The notes under the pieces are model-generated. The model had not been told where the DNA came from, did not search any database, and worked only from the letters and a program-made list of their open reading frames with translations. From NCBI GenBank assembly GCA_041398825.1, contig JAWKTX010000014.1:62001-126000 (forward strand): a stretch of 64,000 bases of DNA, given 5' to 3'. The translations under genes and the position numbers were made by a program. This DNA comes from Planctomycetaceae bacterium. Its GTDB lineage: Bacteria > Planctomycetota > Planctomycetia > Planctomycetales > Planctomycetaceae. Numbering within the stretch: position 1 is the stretch's first letter; each line of letters begins with the position of its first letter. Of the stretch, positions 54,026-64,000 are shown piece by piece.

Positions 54026-55182
54026 ACAGACCCTTCCGGATTCTTGGTCTCGGAACCGCACTGCCAACCCACCATATTGTTCAGACAGAGGCTGCTTCGT
54101 TTGCGGAAACGTGCCTTGCGGGTCAGGGGGGCGAGGCCCGACGATCATCCACTCTGGTTCAGGCGTTGTACCGTCGCTCGGGTGTAAAGACGCGACACAG
54201 CGTCGTTTTGAATTCGTCCACAAACGGCACCGCTGCGACCCAGGATTTTTACTGGCCGTCAGACACGGAACAGGACCTGGGGCCGGGGACCGCGGCACGT
54301 ATGTTGCGGTACGAAACCGAATCTCCACTCCTGGCCCACGATGCAGCATCGCGTGCGATGGAAGAAAGCGGCGTTCGTGCAGATCAGGTAACCCACCTGG
54401 TCACGGTTTCGTGCAGTGGATTTTCGGCGCCAGGTTTTGATTTATCGCTCATCGATTCGCTTGGTTTGTCGCCGCGCACTGCGCGTACACATGTTGGCTT
54501 CATGGGATGCCATGGAGCGTTGAATGGCCTTCGTGTGGCCGCGGCGTTTGCCAGTTCTGATCCGAATGCTGTCGTTCTGGTTTGTGCGGTAGAGATTTGC
54601 ACACTGCACCATCAGTACGGATGGGACCCTCAACGTATCGTTGCAAATTCGCTGTTTGCAGATGGTGCCGCAGCCGTTGTGGGTCGTGCCGCAGACAGTA
54701 AACATACGTCTTCGTCGGACGAGACATCCGAATCAGGGGGACACGCGACAGGGCCATCCCTCGCGGTGATCGCGCATGACTGTTGCGTGATCCCTGACAC
54801 TCGGGAAATGATGACCTGGCGCATTGCCGATCATGGGTTTCAGATGTCGCTTTCTCCGGAAGTGCCCGATGTTATTACTCGCCAGTTGGCTCCCGTACTG
54901 ATCGCTTTTCTGGCCAGGCACCAACTGACGATCGAGCAGGTAGGAAGCTGGGCAGTTCATCCAGGTGGGCCGCGAATCCTGAAGGCTGTTGCAGATGTGG
55001 CTGGGCTGACCGATGAGCAGCTGGCCCCTTCACTGGGAATTCTGGAGCGATGCGGCAACATGAGTTCGCCCACCGTTCTGTTTATCATTGACGAATTGCG
55101 TCGTCGGTCCGCGCCAATGCCCTGCGTTGTGATGGGATTTGGTCCGGGACTGAACGTCGAAATCGCCCTGATCAACCACTGA
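54022..55182 (+). CDS. Type III polyketide synthase
   Basis: 386 residues from the ATG at 54022, which overlaps the TGA of the preceding gene; the long frame before it (to 53842) lies inside that gene. Thiolase-fold homodimer with the Cys-His-Asn triad: Cys in THVGFMGCHGALNGL (about 165), His in SWAVHPGGPRILKA, Asn in LERCGNMSSPTVLF. N-terminal RILGLGTALPTHHI and the C-terminal VVMGFGPGLNVEIAL are typical of the chalcone/stilbene/alkylresorcinol-synthase superfamily. It would condense an acyl starter with malonyl-CoA to a resorcinol or pyrone. Its stop codon falls in a 13-bp tandem repeat. Confidence 0.95.
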   Translation: MNRPFRILGLGTALPTHHIVQTEAASFAETCLAGQGGEARRSSTLVQALYRRSGVKTRHSVVLNSSTNGTAATQDFYWPSDTEQDLGPGTAARMLRYETESPLLAHDAASRAMEESGVRADQVTHLVTVSCSGFSAPGFDLSLIDSLGLSPRTARTHVGFMGCHGALNGLRVAAAFASSDPNAVVLVCAVEICTLHHQYGWDPQRIVANSLFADGAAAVVGRAADSKHTSSSDETSESGGHATGPSLAVIAHDCCVIPDTREMMTWRIADHGFQMSLSPEVPDVITRQLAPVLIAFLARHQLTIEQVGSWAVHPGGPRILKAVADVAGLTDEQLAPSLGILERCGNMSSPTVLFIIDELRRRSAPMPCVVMGFGPGLNVEIALINH

Positions 55183-55247
55183 GATCAACCACTGAGATCA
55201 ACCACTGAGATCAACCACTGAGATCAACCGCTGAGATCAACCGCTGA
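55171..55247. repeat. 13-bp tandem repeat (six units) at convergent gene ends
   Basis: Units ATCAACCACTGAG x4 then ATCAACCGCTGAG and ATCAACCGCTGA. Both the TGA of the PKS gene (55180-55182) and, read on the other strand, the stop of the permease gene (55237-55239) come from repeat units, so repeat growth separates the two convergent stop codons. The 13-bp period puts a TGA in every frame in turn. Confidence 0.92.
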
Positions 55248-57123
55248 ATGGGAACAACATCGGAATCAGGATTGTGGCGGTTAGCCACAGCAGAGTGTTC
55301 AGTGGCAGTCCGACTCGCAGGAAGTCGCTGAAACGGTAACCGCCGGGCCCGTAAACCATCATGTTTGTCTGATAGCCGATCGGCGTTGCGAAACTGGCAG
55401 ACGCCGCAAACATCAGAGCGATCAGGAAAGGCCGCGGGCTGACTTCCAGCAGTCTGGCAGTTTCCAGGCAAAGTGGAAACATCAGTGAAGCGACCGCATT
55501 GTTGGAAACCATTTCCGTCAGGATGGATGCGATCAGATAGAAACAGATGAGCGCCGCTACGGGCCCGAATGATTCGGTGGCTTTGACCAGGGTTTGAGCG
55601 ACCGCCGCAGCGGCCCCGGAATTTCGCAGTGCGTCGCCCACGGCAAATGAAGCAGCAATGGTGATCAGTACCTGCCACTCGACACTTCGTCGAGCATCGC
55701 CCGATGAAAGACAGCCGGTCACTACAACCGCGCTTGCGATCAGCAGAGCGGCAACGGCCGTGTCAACCAGTCCGGTCGTCATCAGAATCAAAAGAATGGC
55801 AAACAGGCTGAGCGCGATCCAGGCGCGATCGCTTCGAAGTGGCCGCCAGTCTTCCACGCTGCTGACCAGATAGAAATCCGTACTGTTTCGGTTCGCTCGA
55901 ATGAAGTGGGGACGCGTTTGCATGAGCAGTGTATCGCCCGGGCGCAGTTCGATGTCGCCCACTTTGTTTGTCAGGCGAGCTGCGTTTCGATGGACGGCAA
56001 GCACCGCTGCATTGTAGGTCGCCCGGAAATCCGCTTCCCGAATCGTCTTGCCCACCAGCGGCGACGTTTCGGAGACGACGGCTTCCACCAGTTGCCGTCG
56101 GCGTTGCTGACCGGGAGAAACCTGATACTCAGGATCCGCCGCAGGCAACAGGCCACCGATCCGTTCAAGTTCAACAATGCTCGAGACGACTCCTGTAAAG
56201 ACCAGCCTGTCACCAGCGACCAGCATTTCTTCCGGACTCACCGGTGCGATGATGCGACCTTCCCGATCGATCTCAATCAGAAACAGTCCTGGCAGGTGAC
56301 GGAGGTTGGCCTGTTCGACGGATTGCCCAATCAATCTGCATTCGGGCTGGACCATCATTTCGACGAGGTATTCGCGACGCGAATCGCCCAGTTGTTCCAG
56401 CAGTTCCTTTCGCTCGGGCAGCAGGCGTGTTCCCAGCAGCAGCAGATATCCCATGCCAATCAAAGCATAGGGGATCCCAATCACAGAGATCTCGAACAAG
56501 CCCAGTGGTTTCAGTCCTTCGCGGAATCGCTTTGCTGCAATGGACTCAGGGGCGGGTTGTGAATCCGATGACTGTGTGTCTGAGTTGATCTGATCTGGCT
56601 GCTGTTCCTGCAGCAATGCATATTCGTCCCGAATCTTCCCATCGATCAACAGATTTGTACTGGTGCCAATCAGAGTGCAGGTACCACCAAGGATTGCCAT
56701 GTAAGAAATAGGGATCAGCAGTTTTGATGGAGAGATGTTTCGGCGGCGACACCATTCGATCACGATGGGCATCATCATCGCAACGATGGGGGTGTTGTTC
56801 AGAAACCCGGACAGCGGCACAATCAGGAAAGACAGACGCGCGATCGCGCGGCGCTGTGAACGAACGCTGCCCAGTACTCGCTGACCGATAAAGTCAAGAA
56901 GTCCGGTTTCCCGCAAAGCAGCCGAAATGATGAACATTCCTGCGACCGTCAACATGCCGGGGTTCGCAAATCCTTTGGTAACCTCAGCCGGCGAAATGAT
57001 GCCAGCTACGGAAAGCACGGCCGCCGCAAATACAAAAACAACATCCGGCGTAGCCCAGTCCCGTACAAGCGCGATAAATACCATCAGTGTGGTAATGAGC
57101 GTGAACCAAGCTTCCCAACCCAT
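55237..57123 (-). CDS. SLC13-type permease with two TrkA-C domains
   Basis: 628 residues. Two halves of an ion-transporter/DASS fold: helices with SGFLNNTPIVAMMMPIVIEW and GGTCTLIGTSTNLLIDG in the first, MVSNNAVASLMFPLCL and ASFATPIGYQTNMMVYGPGGY in the second. Between them lie two RCK_C/TrkA-C domains (VEMMVQPECRLIGQSVEQAN; SPLVGKTIREADFRATYNAAV) that sense small ligands. Such proteins move dicarboxylates, sulfate or other anions with Na+. It is convergent with the PKS operon and probably independent of it. Confidence 0.92.
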   Translation of the reverse strand: MGWEAWFTLITTLMVFIALVRDWATPDVVFVFAAAVLSVAGIISPAEVTKGFANPGMLTVAGMFIISAALRETGLLDFIGQRVLGSVRSQRRAIARLSFLIVPLSGFLNNTPIVAMMMPIVIEWCRRRNISPSKLLIPISYMAILGGTCTLIGTSTNLLIDGKIRDEYALLQEQQPDQINSDTQSSDSQPAPESIAAKRFREGLKPLGLFEISVIGIPYALIGMGYLLLLGTRLLPERKELLEQLGDSRREYLVEMMVQPECRLIGQSVEQANLRHLPGLFLIEIDREGRIIAPVSPEEMLVAGDRLVFTGVVSSIVELERIGGLLPAADPEYQVSPGQQRRRQLVEAVVSETSPLVGKTIREADFRATYNAAVLAVHRNAARLTNKVGDIELRPGDTLLMQTRPHFIRANRNSTDFYLVSSVEDWRPLRSDRAWIALSLFAILLILMTTGLVDTAVAALLIASAVVVTGCLSSGDARRSVEWQVLITIAASFAVGDALRNSGAAAAVAQTLVKATESFGPVAALICFYLIASILTEMVSNNAVASLMFPLCLETARLLEVSPRPFLIALMFAASASFATPIGYQTNMMVYGPGGYRFSDFLRVGLPLNTLLWLTATILIPMLFPFSG

Positions 57124-57642
57124 GATGAATTCTCTTCTTCCCTGTTGGTCAGGGATGCCCGAAACTTTTTCTTGCTGTCGTTCGTGTTAAGCAGGTTGAT
57201 TCACATCGGAACACATTCAGGTTCGAGTGAGCAATTGTAAGAATACAGTCCCTGCTCTCTCAGACGTCGGATTACCCGGATTTGTTCTTCACGCCAGCTA
57301 GGCACTACCTGCCCGTGCTGCCAGCGTGGTGAAGCCCCACGATGCCTGCCAAAGCCCTCAATGCAGAGTTCCAAGTGCGGAGATTCACGGAGAACGTCTC
57401 CCGGTTTGTGGTTTCAGATTGTACGACAGGTGTTCATTAGAAGGGAATTGGCCTCATGGGCGGTATCCAATTCGGGATTCGAACCGGGAATTCTACCTGC
57501 TGACACAGGGAGGCGTTGGGGTTAAGATGGCCGGACCTGCCATTACGTCGTGTCTGGCGATGGCAGGAAGATACGACTGATTCGTCCTGTTGTTTCCAGC
57601 GGTTGGGATGAGTTCATCAATCCGCATTGCGAGAATTCAATC
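57124..57642. other. Gene-free divergent region
   Basis: About 520 bp between the permease and DUF1501 genes. The DUF1501 frame is open back to 57550 but without family similarity. No repeat, hairpin with U-run or RNA gene recognised. Confidence 0.4.
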
Positions 57643-59082
57643 ATGTTCCCCAGCTTCATGAACCGCCGCACGTTTCTGGGCCAGGCAGGATTAAGCCCCG
57701 GAGCTGCTGCTCTGGCGGCAATGATGGCCGCAGATTCAAACGTCGGCAAAGGAGCGACCCCCGAATCAGCCGGGTCAGCTGTGGTCGGCCATCAATCGGG
57801 ATCTCATTTTCGGGCCCGGGTGAAGCGAGTCATCTTTCTGTGTATGGCAGGTGGTCCGTCGCACCTGGAGACTTTTGACCCAAAGCCGGCACTGGCGAAA
57901 CTGGATGGTCAGCCAATGCCCGAATCCTACACGGCAGGCCAGCCTATCGCTCAGTTGCAGGGCCAGGCACTCAAGTGTCTGGGACCTCAGACCCGATTCC
58001 GTTCGTGCGGCCAGAACGGCCTGGAGATCAGTGAATTTCTGCCGTGGCATCAGAAGATGGCAGATGACATTTGCGTCCTGCGGTCGCTGGTGACTGAGCA
58101 AATCAACCACGACCCGGCCCACACATTCATGAATACCGGGACGGCCATCAGTGGTCGCCCCTCTATGGGATCGTGGGTGAACTACGGACTTGGAAGTGAG
58201 GCACAGAATCTTCCGGGGTTTGTTGTTATGACCAGTGTTGGAGGGCGAAATCCGCAGCCGATCGCATCACGACAATGGTCTGCTGGATTTCTTCCGGGCC
58301 GTTTTCAGGGTGTGGAGTTCAATTCTACGGGTTCTCCCGTGCACTATCTTGACACGCCCCCGGGTGTCAGCATGGAAAGTCAGCGAAGACTGCTGGATAC
58401 GGTTCGCGAGCTCAACCTGCATCGCAATCGCAGCCATCCCAATCCTGAACTGGAAACTCGCGTGAGCGCATACGAGATGGCATTTCAGATGCAGATGTCG
58501 GTGCCAGAACTGGTTGATATGTCAGATGAACCGAGGCATATTCTGGAAATGTACGGGGCAACTCCAGGAGACGGATCGTATGCATCCAACTGTTTGCTTG
58601 CCCGTCGAATGGCAGAACGCGGGGTGCGGTTTATTCATCTTTATCATCGCGGCTGGGACCATCACGGAGGATTAGTCCAATACATGAATACCTGTTGCGG
58701 CCTGACGGATCGACCCACCTGGGCTTTGATTCAGGACTTAAAACAACGCGGCCTGCTCGATGACACTCTGGTTATCTGGGGTGGAGAATTCGGTCGTACA
58801 CCAATGTTCCAGGGAAAAGGCGGAGCGGGTCGGGACCATCACATTAAAGGGTTTTCGATGTGGATGGCAGGTGGTGGCATCAAAGGCGGGACCTCTTACG
58901 GGGCGACAGACGAATTGGGATACAACGCTGTTTCGGATGTTGTACATGTGCGTGATTTACATGCGACAATGCTGTACATGCTTGGCCTGCAGCATGACCG
59001 ACTGTCTCTGAAGTATCAGGGGTTGGACATGCGGTTGACAGGTGTCGAACCGGCACGCGTGATTCATGACATTCTGACATAG
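57643..59082 (+). CDS. DUF1501 protein with Tat-like leader
   Basis: 479 residues. Leader MNRRTFLGQAGLSPGAAALAA resembles a Tat signal (RR-TFLG). The DUF1501 domain, an alkaline-phosphatase-superfamily fold related to sulfatases, shows FLCMAGGPSHLETFDPKPAL, MNTGTAISGRPSMGSWVNYGLG, VRFIHLYHRGWDHHGGL, LVIWGGEFGRTPMFQG and GRDHHIKGFSMWMAGGGIKGG. In planctomycetes DUF1501 genes are usually paired with DUF1549/DUF1553 (PSD1) genes; here that partner is missing. Hydrolase of an unknown extracytoplasmic substrate. The ATG five codons before the RR motif is used as start; the ATG at 57658 is possible. Confidence 0.92.
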   Translation: MFPSFMNRRTFLGQAGLSPGAAALAAMMAADSNVGKGATPESAGSAVVGHQSGSHFRARVKRVIFLCMAGGPSHLETFDPKPALAKLDGQPMPESYTAGQPIAQLQGQALKCLGPQTRFRSCGQNGLEISEFLPWHQKMADDICVLRSLVTEQINHDPAHTFMNTGTAISGRPSMGSWVNYGLGSEAQNLPGFVVMTSVGGRNPQPIASRQWSAGFLPGRFQGVEFNSTGSPVHYLDTPPGVSMESQRRLLDTVRELNLHRNRSHPNPELETRVSAYEMAFQMQMSVPELVDMSDEPRHILEMYGATPGDGSYASNCLLARRMAERGVRFIHLYHRGWDHHGGLVQYMNTCCGLTDRPTWALIQDLKQRGLLDDTLVIWGGEFGRTPMFQGKGGAGRDHHIKGFSMWMAGGGIKGGTSYGATDELGYNAVSDVVHVRDLHATMLYMLGLQHDRLSLKYQGLDMRLTGVEPARVIHDILT

Positions 59083-59153
59083 ACGTAGTGGAATGAATGA
59101 ACGGAAGCGTTGATGTCATGGAATTCTATCCCGTAGCTTTCAGGCATTTTCTC

Positions 59154-60629
59154 ATGACACCTGTTTCTCGCCGCAGCGTTCTGAAATCGGCCATTCAATC
59201 CATGACGACCGCTGCATCTCTGCCTGCTCTTGCTGTTGCGGGTTCAGGGGTACCTCGAATGCTGTCATCATCGTCGGCCATATCGGCCGTGGTTACAGAA
59301 GACGGGATGGCGGGAGAACGTCCGATGCAGGATGCGGCTGTGTCGGTCATCAATCCACGTGCTCGAGTTCCCGTGTCTTTTATCATTGACGACTCGACGT
59401 GCCTGGTAAATCTCGCTCATTACGCGATGCCTCAGTTTGCCGAAACGTGGCCTGATCGAAAAGACTATCAAAAGCCATGGTGGACATGGCCTCGTGAAAT
59501 TCCCGACGCTTTTGTTCGTAAATTCGGAGAATGGTGCGCGGAGCGAGAGATTAAAGGCAAATACAGCATTGTGCCTCAGCCGGCCTGTGTGGGATGGGTG
59601 GATCGTGAATTGCCCGGCTGGTCTCACAAGCAGCTCGAATCCAGCCTGGATCTTGTCCGGACGCTGATGCTGCCCAACTGGGATATTCATCCGGAAATGG
59701 CTACCCATACCCGAGTGATTGACGTGAGGACAGGCCGACCGTTTCCGGATCGCGGCGAGAACTGGATGGAGAACTGGGGCTGGACCACGGGGAAGTCCGT
59801 GGAGCAGTTGACAGAGTACCTTGCCTATTCCCTGAATATTCTGAAAGAGGCGGGGCTGCCATGCGAAGGTGTAACAACGCCTGGTGGATTTGCTGGTCGT
59901 GTGGTTTCCGAGTTGTCGCAGGCAACATTACGTTCTGTTCGCGAAGTCTTTCGTGCAGAGATTCCGCACTATTTCAAGTTTCTCTACACGGGCGAACAGA
60001 GTGTTGTACCTCGCGTTGAGTATGCAGCCGGGTTGAATTCGGAGAGACCGGAGTGTGTTGTTTCGGTCATCGGCTGCACGGGTGACTGGTTCGGAGGCTG
60101 GGATGGCGACGAAGCGGGCGACCCCGACAGATTCATCACTGAGGACTTGCAGACCGGCCGTATGGTGGAAGTCATCGATCGTGGCGAACCGGCGATCATG
60201 GTCTGCCATTGGCCCGGCATTTATTTCAACGGAACGGAGCACGGATTCAACGTGTTCAGGACCGTGGTCGAACGGATGCATGCTCGATACGACCACCTGC
60301 TTTGGATGAAGCTCAGCGAGATTTCACGCTACTGGGCAGCCAAAGAACTCACCGCGATTCACTTTCAGCAGGAAGAGAACATCACCGCCGGATCGACCCT
60401 TCAGTTTCGTGCTCCTTTTTCCTGCCCGGATTTTACCGTTCAGTGGAAGAGGGACGCGGCATCAACGGTTGGCCGACTGATAGTTCGGACGGACGATTCG
60501 AATGTCGAACTTCAGCCTGTCAGTGGCCTCCTGAATCTGAGGGCTGGAACGTACCACCAGCATGGTGAAACAGTAACGGCCTGCTTCAACCTGTTCAGGG
60601 GGCCGTCAACATTGGTCTGTCAGACATAG
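59154..60629 (+). CDS. Tat-exported polysaccharide-deacetylase-like protein
   Basis: 491 residues. Leader TPVSRRSVLKSAIQSMTTAASLPALAVA is Tat-like. The catalytic part opens with VPVSFIIDDSTCLVNLAHYAM, the double Asp of the glycoside hydrolase/deacetylase (NodB-like) superfamily, and continues with KYSIVPQPACVGWVDREL, WDIHPEMATHTRVID (His ligands) and AIMVCHWPGIYFNGTEHGFNVF. A C-terminal beta domain of ~100 residues follows. Probably acts on a polysaccharide outside the cytoplasm; deacetylation is not proven. It follows the DUF1501 gene by 70 bp on the same strand and may share its transcript and export route. Confidence 0.75.
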   Translation: MTPVSRRSVLKSAIQSMTTAASLPALAVAGSGVPRMLSSSSAISAVVTEDGMAGERPMQDAAVSVINPRARVPVSFIIDDSTCLVNLAHYAMPQFAETWPDRKDYQKPWWTWPREIPDAFVRKFGEWCAEREIKGKYSIVPQPACVGWVDRELPGWSHKQLESSLDLVRTLMLPNWDIHPEMATHTRVIDVRTGRPFPDRGENWMENWGWTTGKSVEQLTEYLAYSLNILKEAGLPCEGVTTPGGFAGRVVSELSQATLRSVREVFRAEIPHYFKFLYTGEQSVVPRVEYAAGLNSERPECVVSVIGCTGDWFGGWDGDEAGDPDRFITEDLQTGRMVEVIDRGEPAIMVCHWPGIYFNGTEHGFNVFRTVVERMHARYDHLLWMKLSEISRYWAAKELTAIHFQQEENITAGSTLQFRAPFSCPDFTVQWKRDAASTVGRLIVRTDDSNVELQPVSGLLNLRAGTYHQHGETVTACFNLFRGPSTLVCQT

Positions 60630-60937
60630 TCCATCCGCCGGGAACGTTCGCTTCCCGAGGGATGTCCCGCCGGATGTTCAGGCATCGAAATCGGGCCTTC
60701 GGATTTAGCCTGTTGCCTGCGGCTCAAAGAACGCACCATTTTGAATTCCGGGCGTGTGTGGGTGGGACGAACAGAGTCTCAGTTCACCAAACTCCGGCCT
60801 TCGTGGCAGTCTGCGGACAACGTCGGTTGAGTTAAGAACGAGCGACGGTAAGATCTCGCGGGTCGCAGTTTTCGAGCTTTCTGCCGCCCGAAACGGCCCG
60901 GAGTTACAGTGGACGGGCCAAAGGATCTTACTCGTTC
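60630..60937. other. Gene-free region upstream of prs
   Basis: About 310 bp, holding the promoter of the prs gene. No palindrome, repeat or RNA gene recognised; the minus-strand frame that crosses it is not protein-like. Confidence 0.4.
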
Positions 60938-61954
60938 ATGAATTCTGACTCTGCCTCTGCTGGCAACCGCCCTGGCCCACGCCTCCAGCATTTTCAGGCT
61001 CCTCAGGGTGATTTGGCAATTCTGCCGGGTTCCGGGAACCCAGTCTTCGCCGGGAAAATTGCGGAAGAACTGGGCGTCAAACTCGTGCCGTGTGAAGCCC
61101 AGATTTTCAGTGAAGGAAACGTCTTCGTTCGAATTCTCGAAAACGTGCGTGGGCGAGATACCTTTGTCATCCAGGGTGTACATCGACCTGTCAATGATAA
61201 CTTTGTAGAGCTGCTGTTCTGGATCGACGCGCTCAAGCGGGCCAGCGCGCAGCACATTACCGCGGTCATTCCGTATTTCAGCTATGCGAAGGGGGATAAG
61301 AAAGACGAGCCACGTGTGTCGATCCGCGCTCGTGTTTGTGCCGATGCACTTGAAGCTGCCGGAGCGGATCGGGTGCTCACCATGGATTTACACAGTCCGC
61401 AGATTCAGGGATTCTTTAGCGTGCCTGTTGATCACTTGTACGCTCGCGCTGTGATCTGTGAACATGTGCAAACGCTGGGCATCGATAACCTTGTCGTCTG
61501 CAGCCCTGATGTTGGCTTTGCAAAATCTGCGTCGGCCTATGCGAAGATTCTGGGTGTGCCGGTTGTCATTGGCAACAAAGAACGCAAGGATCACAGTGAA
61601 CGAGCGGAAGTGCTGGAAGTAATCGGTTCGGTCGAAGGACGCAATGTGCTGATGGTGGATGATTTTACCATCACAGGCGGCTCGCTCTGCAGTATGGCGG
61701 GCGTCCTGAAAGCACGGGGGGCGAAAGACATTTACGCTGCCGTTTCACACGGAGTGCTTTCGAAAGGAGCGGTTGCCCGCATTGAGGCCAGTGAAATTCG
61801 AAAGCTGTTCATGACGGACACGATCGAGCCCAGCGACGAGCCACTTGGCGATCGCATTGAAATTATCAGTGTCGCACCGCTGTTCGCGCAGGCGATTCGA
61901 TCGATTCACGATCGAACAAGCGTCAGCATGCTGTTTCCGGATGGAACCAGCTAA
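60938..61954 (+). CDS. prs: Ribose-phosphate pyrophosphokinase
   Basis: 338 residues. Makes PRPP from ribose 5-phosphate and ATP for nucleotide, His and Trp synthesis. Motifs: LAILPGSGNPVFAGKIAEELG, EGNVFVRILENVRGRDTFVIQ, PYFSYAKGDKKDEPRVSIRA (ATP flexible loop), VLTMDLHSPQIQGFF, VVCSPDVGFAKSA and the PRPP loop VLMVDDFTITGGSLCSMAGVL, which reads DFTITGG where most enzymes have DMIDTGG. That substitution and KGDKKDEPR (usual ARQDRK) mark a diverged subclass, so the enzyme's regulation may differ. Sixty bases separate it from mutS. Confidence 0.93.
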   Translation: MNSDSASAGNRPGPRLQHFQAPQGDLAILPGSGNPVFAGKIAEELGVKLVPCEAQIFSEGNVFVRILENVRGRDTFVIQGVHRPVNDNFVELLFWIDALKRASAQHITAVIPYFSYAKGDKKDEPRVSIRARVCADALEAAGADRVLTMDLHSPQIQGFFSVPVDHLYARAVICEHVQTLGIDNLVVCSPDVGFAKSASAYAKILGVPVVIGNKERKDHSERAEVLEVIGSVEGRNVLMVDDFTITGGSLCSMAGVLKARGAKDIYAAVSHGVLSKGAVARIEASEIRKLFMTDTIEPSDEPLGDRIEIISVAPLFAQAIRSIHDRTSVSMLFPDGTS

Positions 61955-62014
61955 CGGCGTGTTGCAGGACGTTCTCCCCTCCCACTGGCATTTGTTTACA
62001 TGTGATCTTCTGTT

Positions 62015-64000
<1,986 letters not shown>

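Noticed and set aside
55171..55247. Tandem repeat as a possible CRISPR array
   Set aside because: Units are 13 bp, adjacent without spacers, and there are no cas genes.

Overview
The window reads as chromosomal DNA of a planctomycete (Planctomycetota, Planctomycetia). The signs are a DUF1080 + ThuA-like secreted protein, a DUF1501 protein with a Tat-like leader, an N-terminal 'NPYxxS/P'-type membrane protein, a BatA-like VWA protein, a tandem pair of clpP genes behind trigger factor, and a general abundance of secreted or membrane-anchored proteins. This assignment is inferred from gene content; no rRNA is present. Genes lie on both strands in short operons, and both ends of the window cut a gene (DUF1080/ThuA on the left, mutS on the right).

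Layout. 1-4 kb: truncated DUF1080/ThuA gene, a MITE-like repeat, an EcKinase-like phosphotransferase with a coupled small ORF, and a REP-associated tyrosine transposase (RAYT) sitting among five alternating palindromic REP units. 4-16 kb: a membrane protein with a probable N-terminal frameshift, S10 carboxypeptidase, N-carbamoylputrescine amidase, DinB-like protein, a purine phosphoribosyltransferase, xylA-queA overlapping by one base, small membrane/secreted proteins, an alpha/beta hydrolase and a COG2509-type FAD dehydrogenase. 16-21 kb: tRNA-Gly, tig-clpP-clpP, a DegT/StrS aminotransferase and tRNA-Ser. 21.7-27.9 kb: a divergent pair of very large membrane proteins, one with transmembrane helices, two TrkA-N (RCK) Rossmann domains and a C-terminal RyR domain, the other with an N-terminal TIR domain, two zinc ribbons, a helical repeat region and about a dozen transmembrane helices. 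28-46 kb: M42 peptidase, methyltransferase, VWA/BatA protein, DUF420, thioredoxin-YHS fusion, SDR, secreted proteins, MoxR, BioF, dehalogenase-like hydrolase, MlrC, MFS transporter, STAS protein. 46.5-55.2 kb: a divergent seven-gene type III polyketide synthase locus. 55-64 kb: SLC13-type permease, DUF1501 protein, a Tat-exported deacetylase-like protein, prs and the 5' part of mutS.

The strongest candidate for an undescribed system is the divergent RyR-TrkA-N / TIR-zinc-ribbon-membrane pair. A possible NAD-consuming enzyme domain faces a channel-like protein that carries two nucleotide-binding Rossmann folds and a domain shared with the ryanodine receptor, which suggests a membrane-located nucleotide signalling or defence module. 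The second candidate is the type III PKS locus, where the PKS, an FAD hydroxylase and two SAM methyltransferases share a 428-bp divergent promoter region with an ICMT/MddA-like membrane methyltransferase, a YceI lipid-binding protein and an MMPL exporter. That set would make sense as synthesis, tailoring and export of a phenolic or quinone lipid. The RAYT/REP cluster, a ~95-bp dispersed inverted-repeat element and several short tandem duplications exactly at gene ends are the main non-coding observations.
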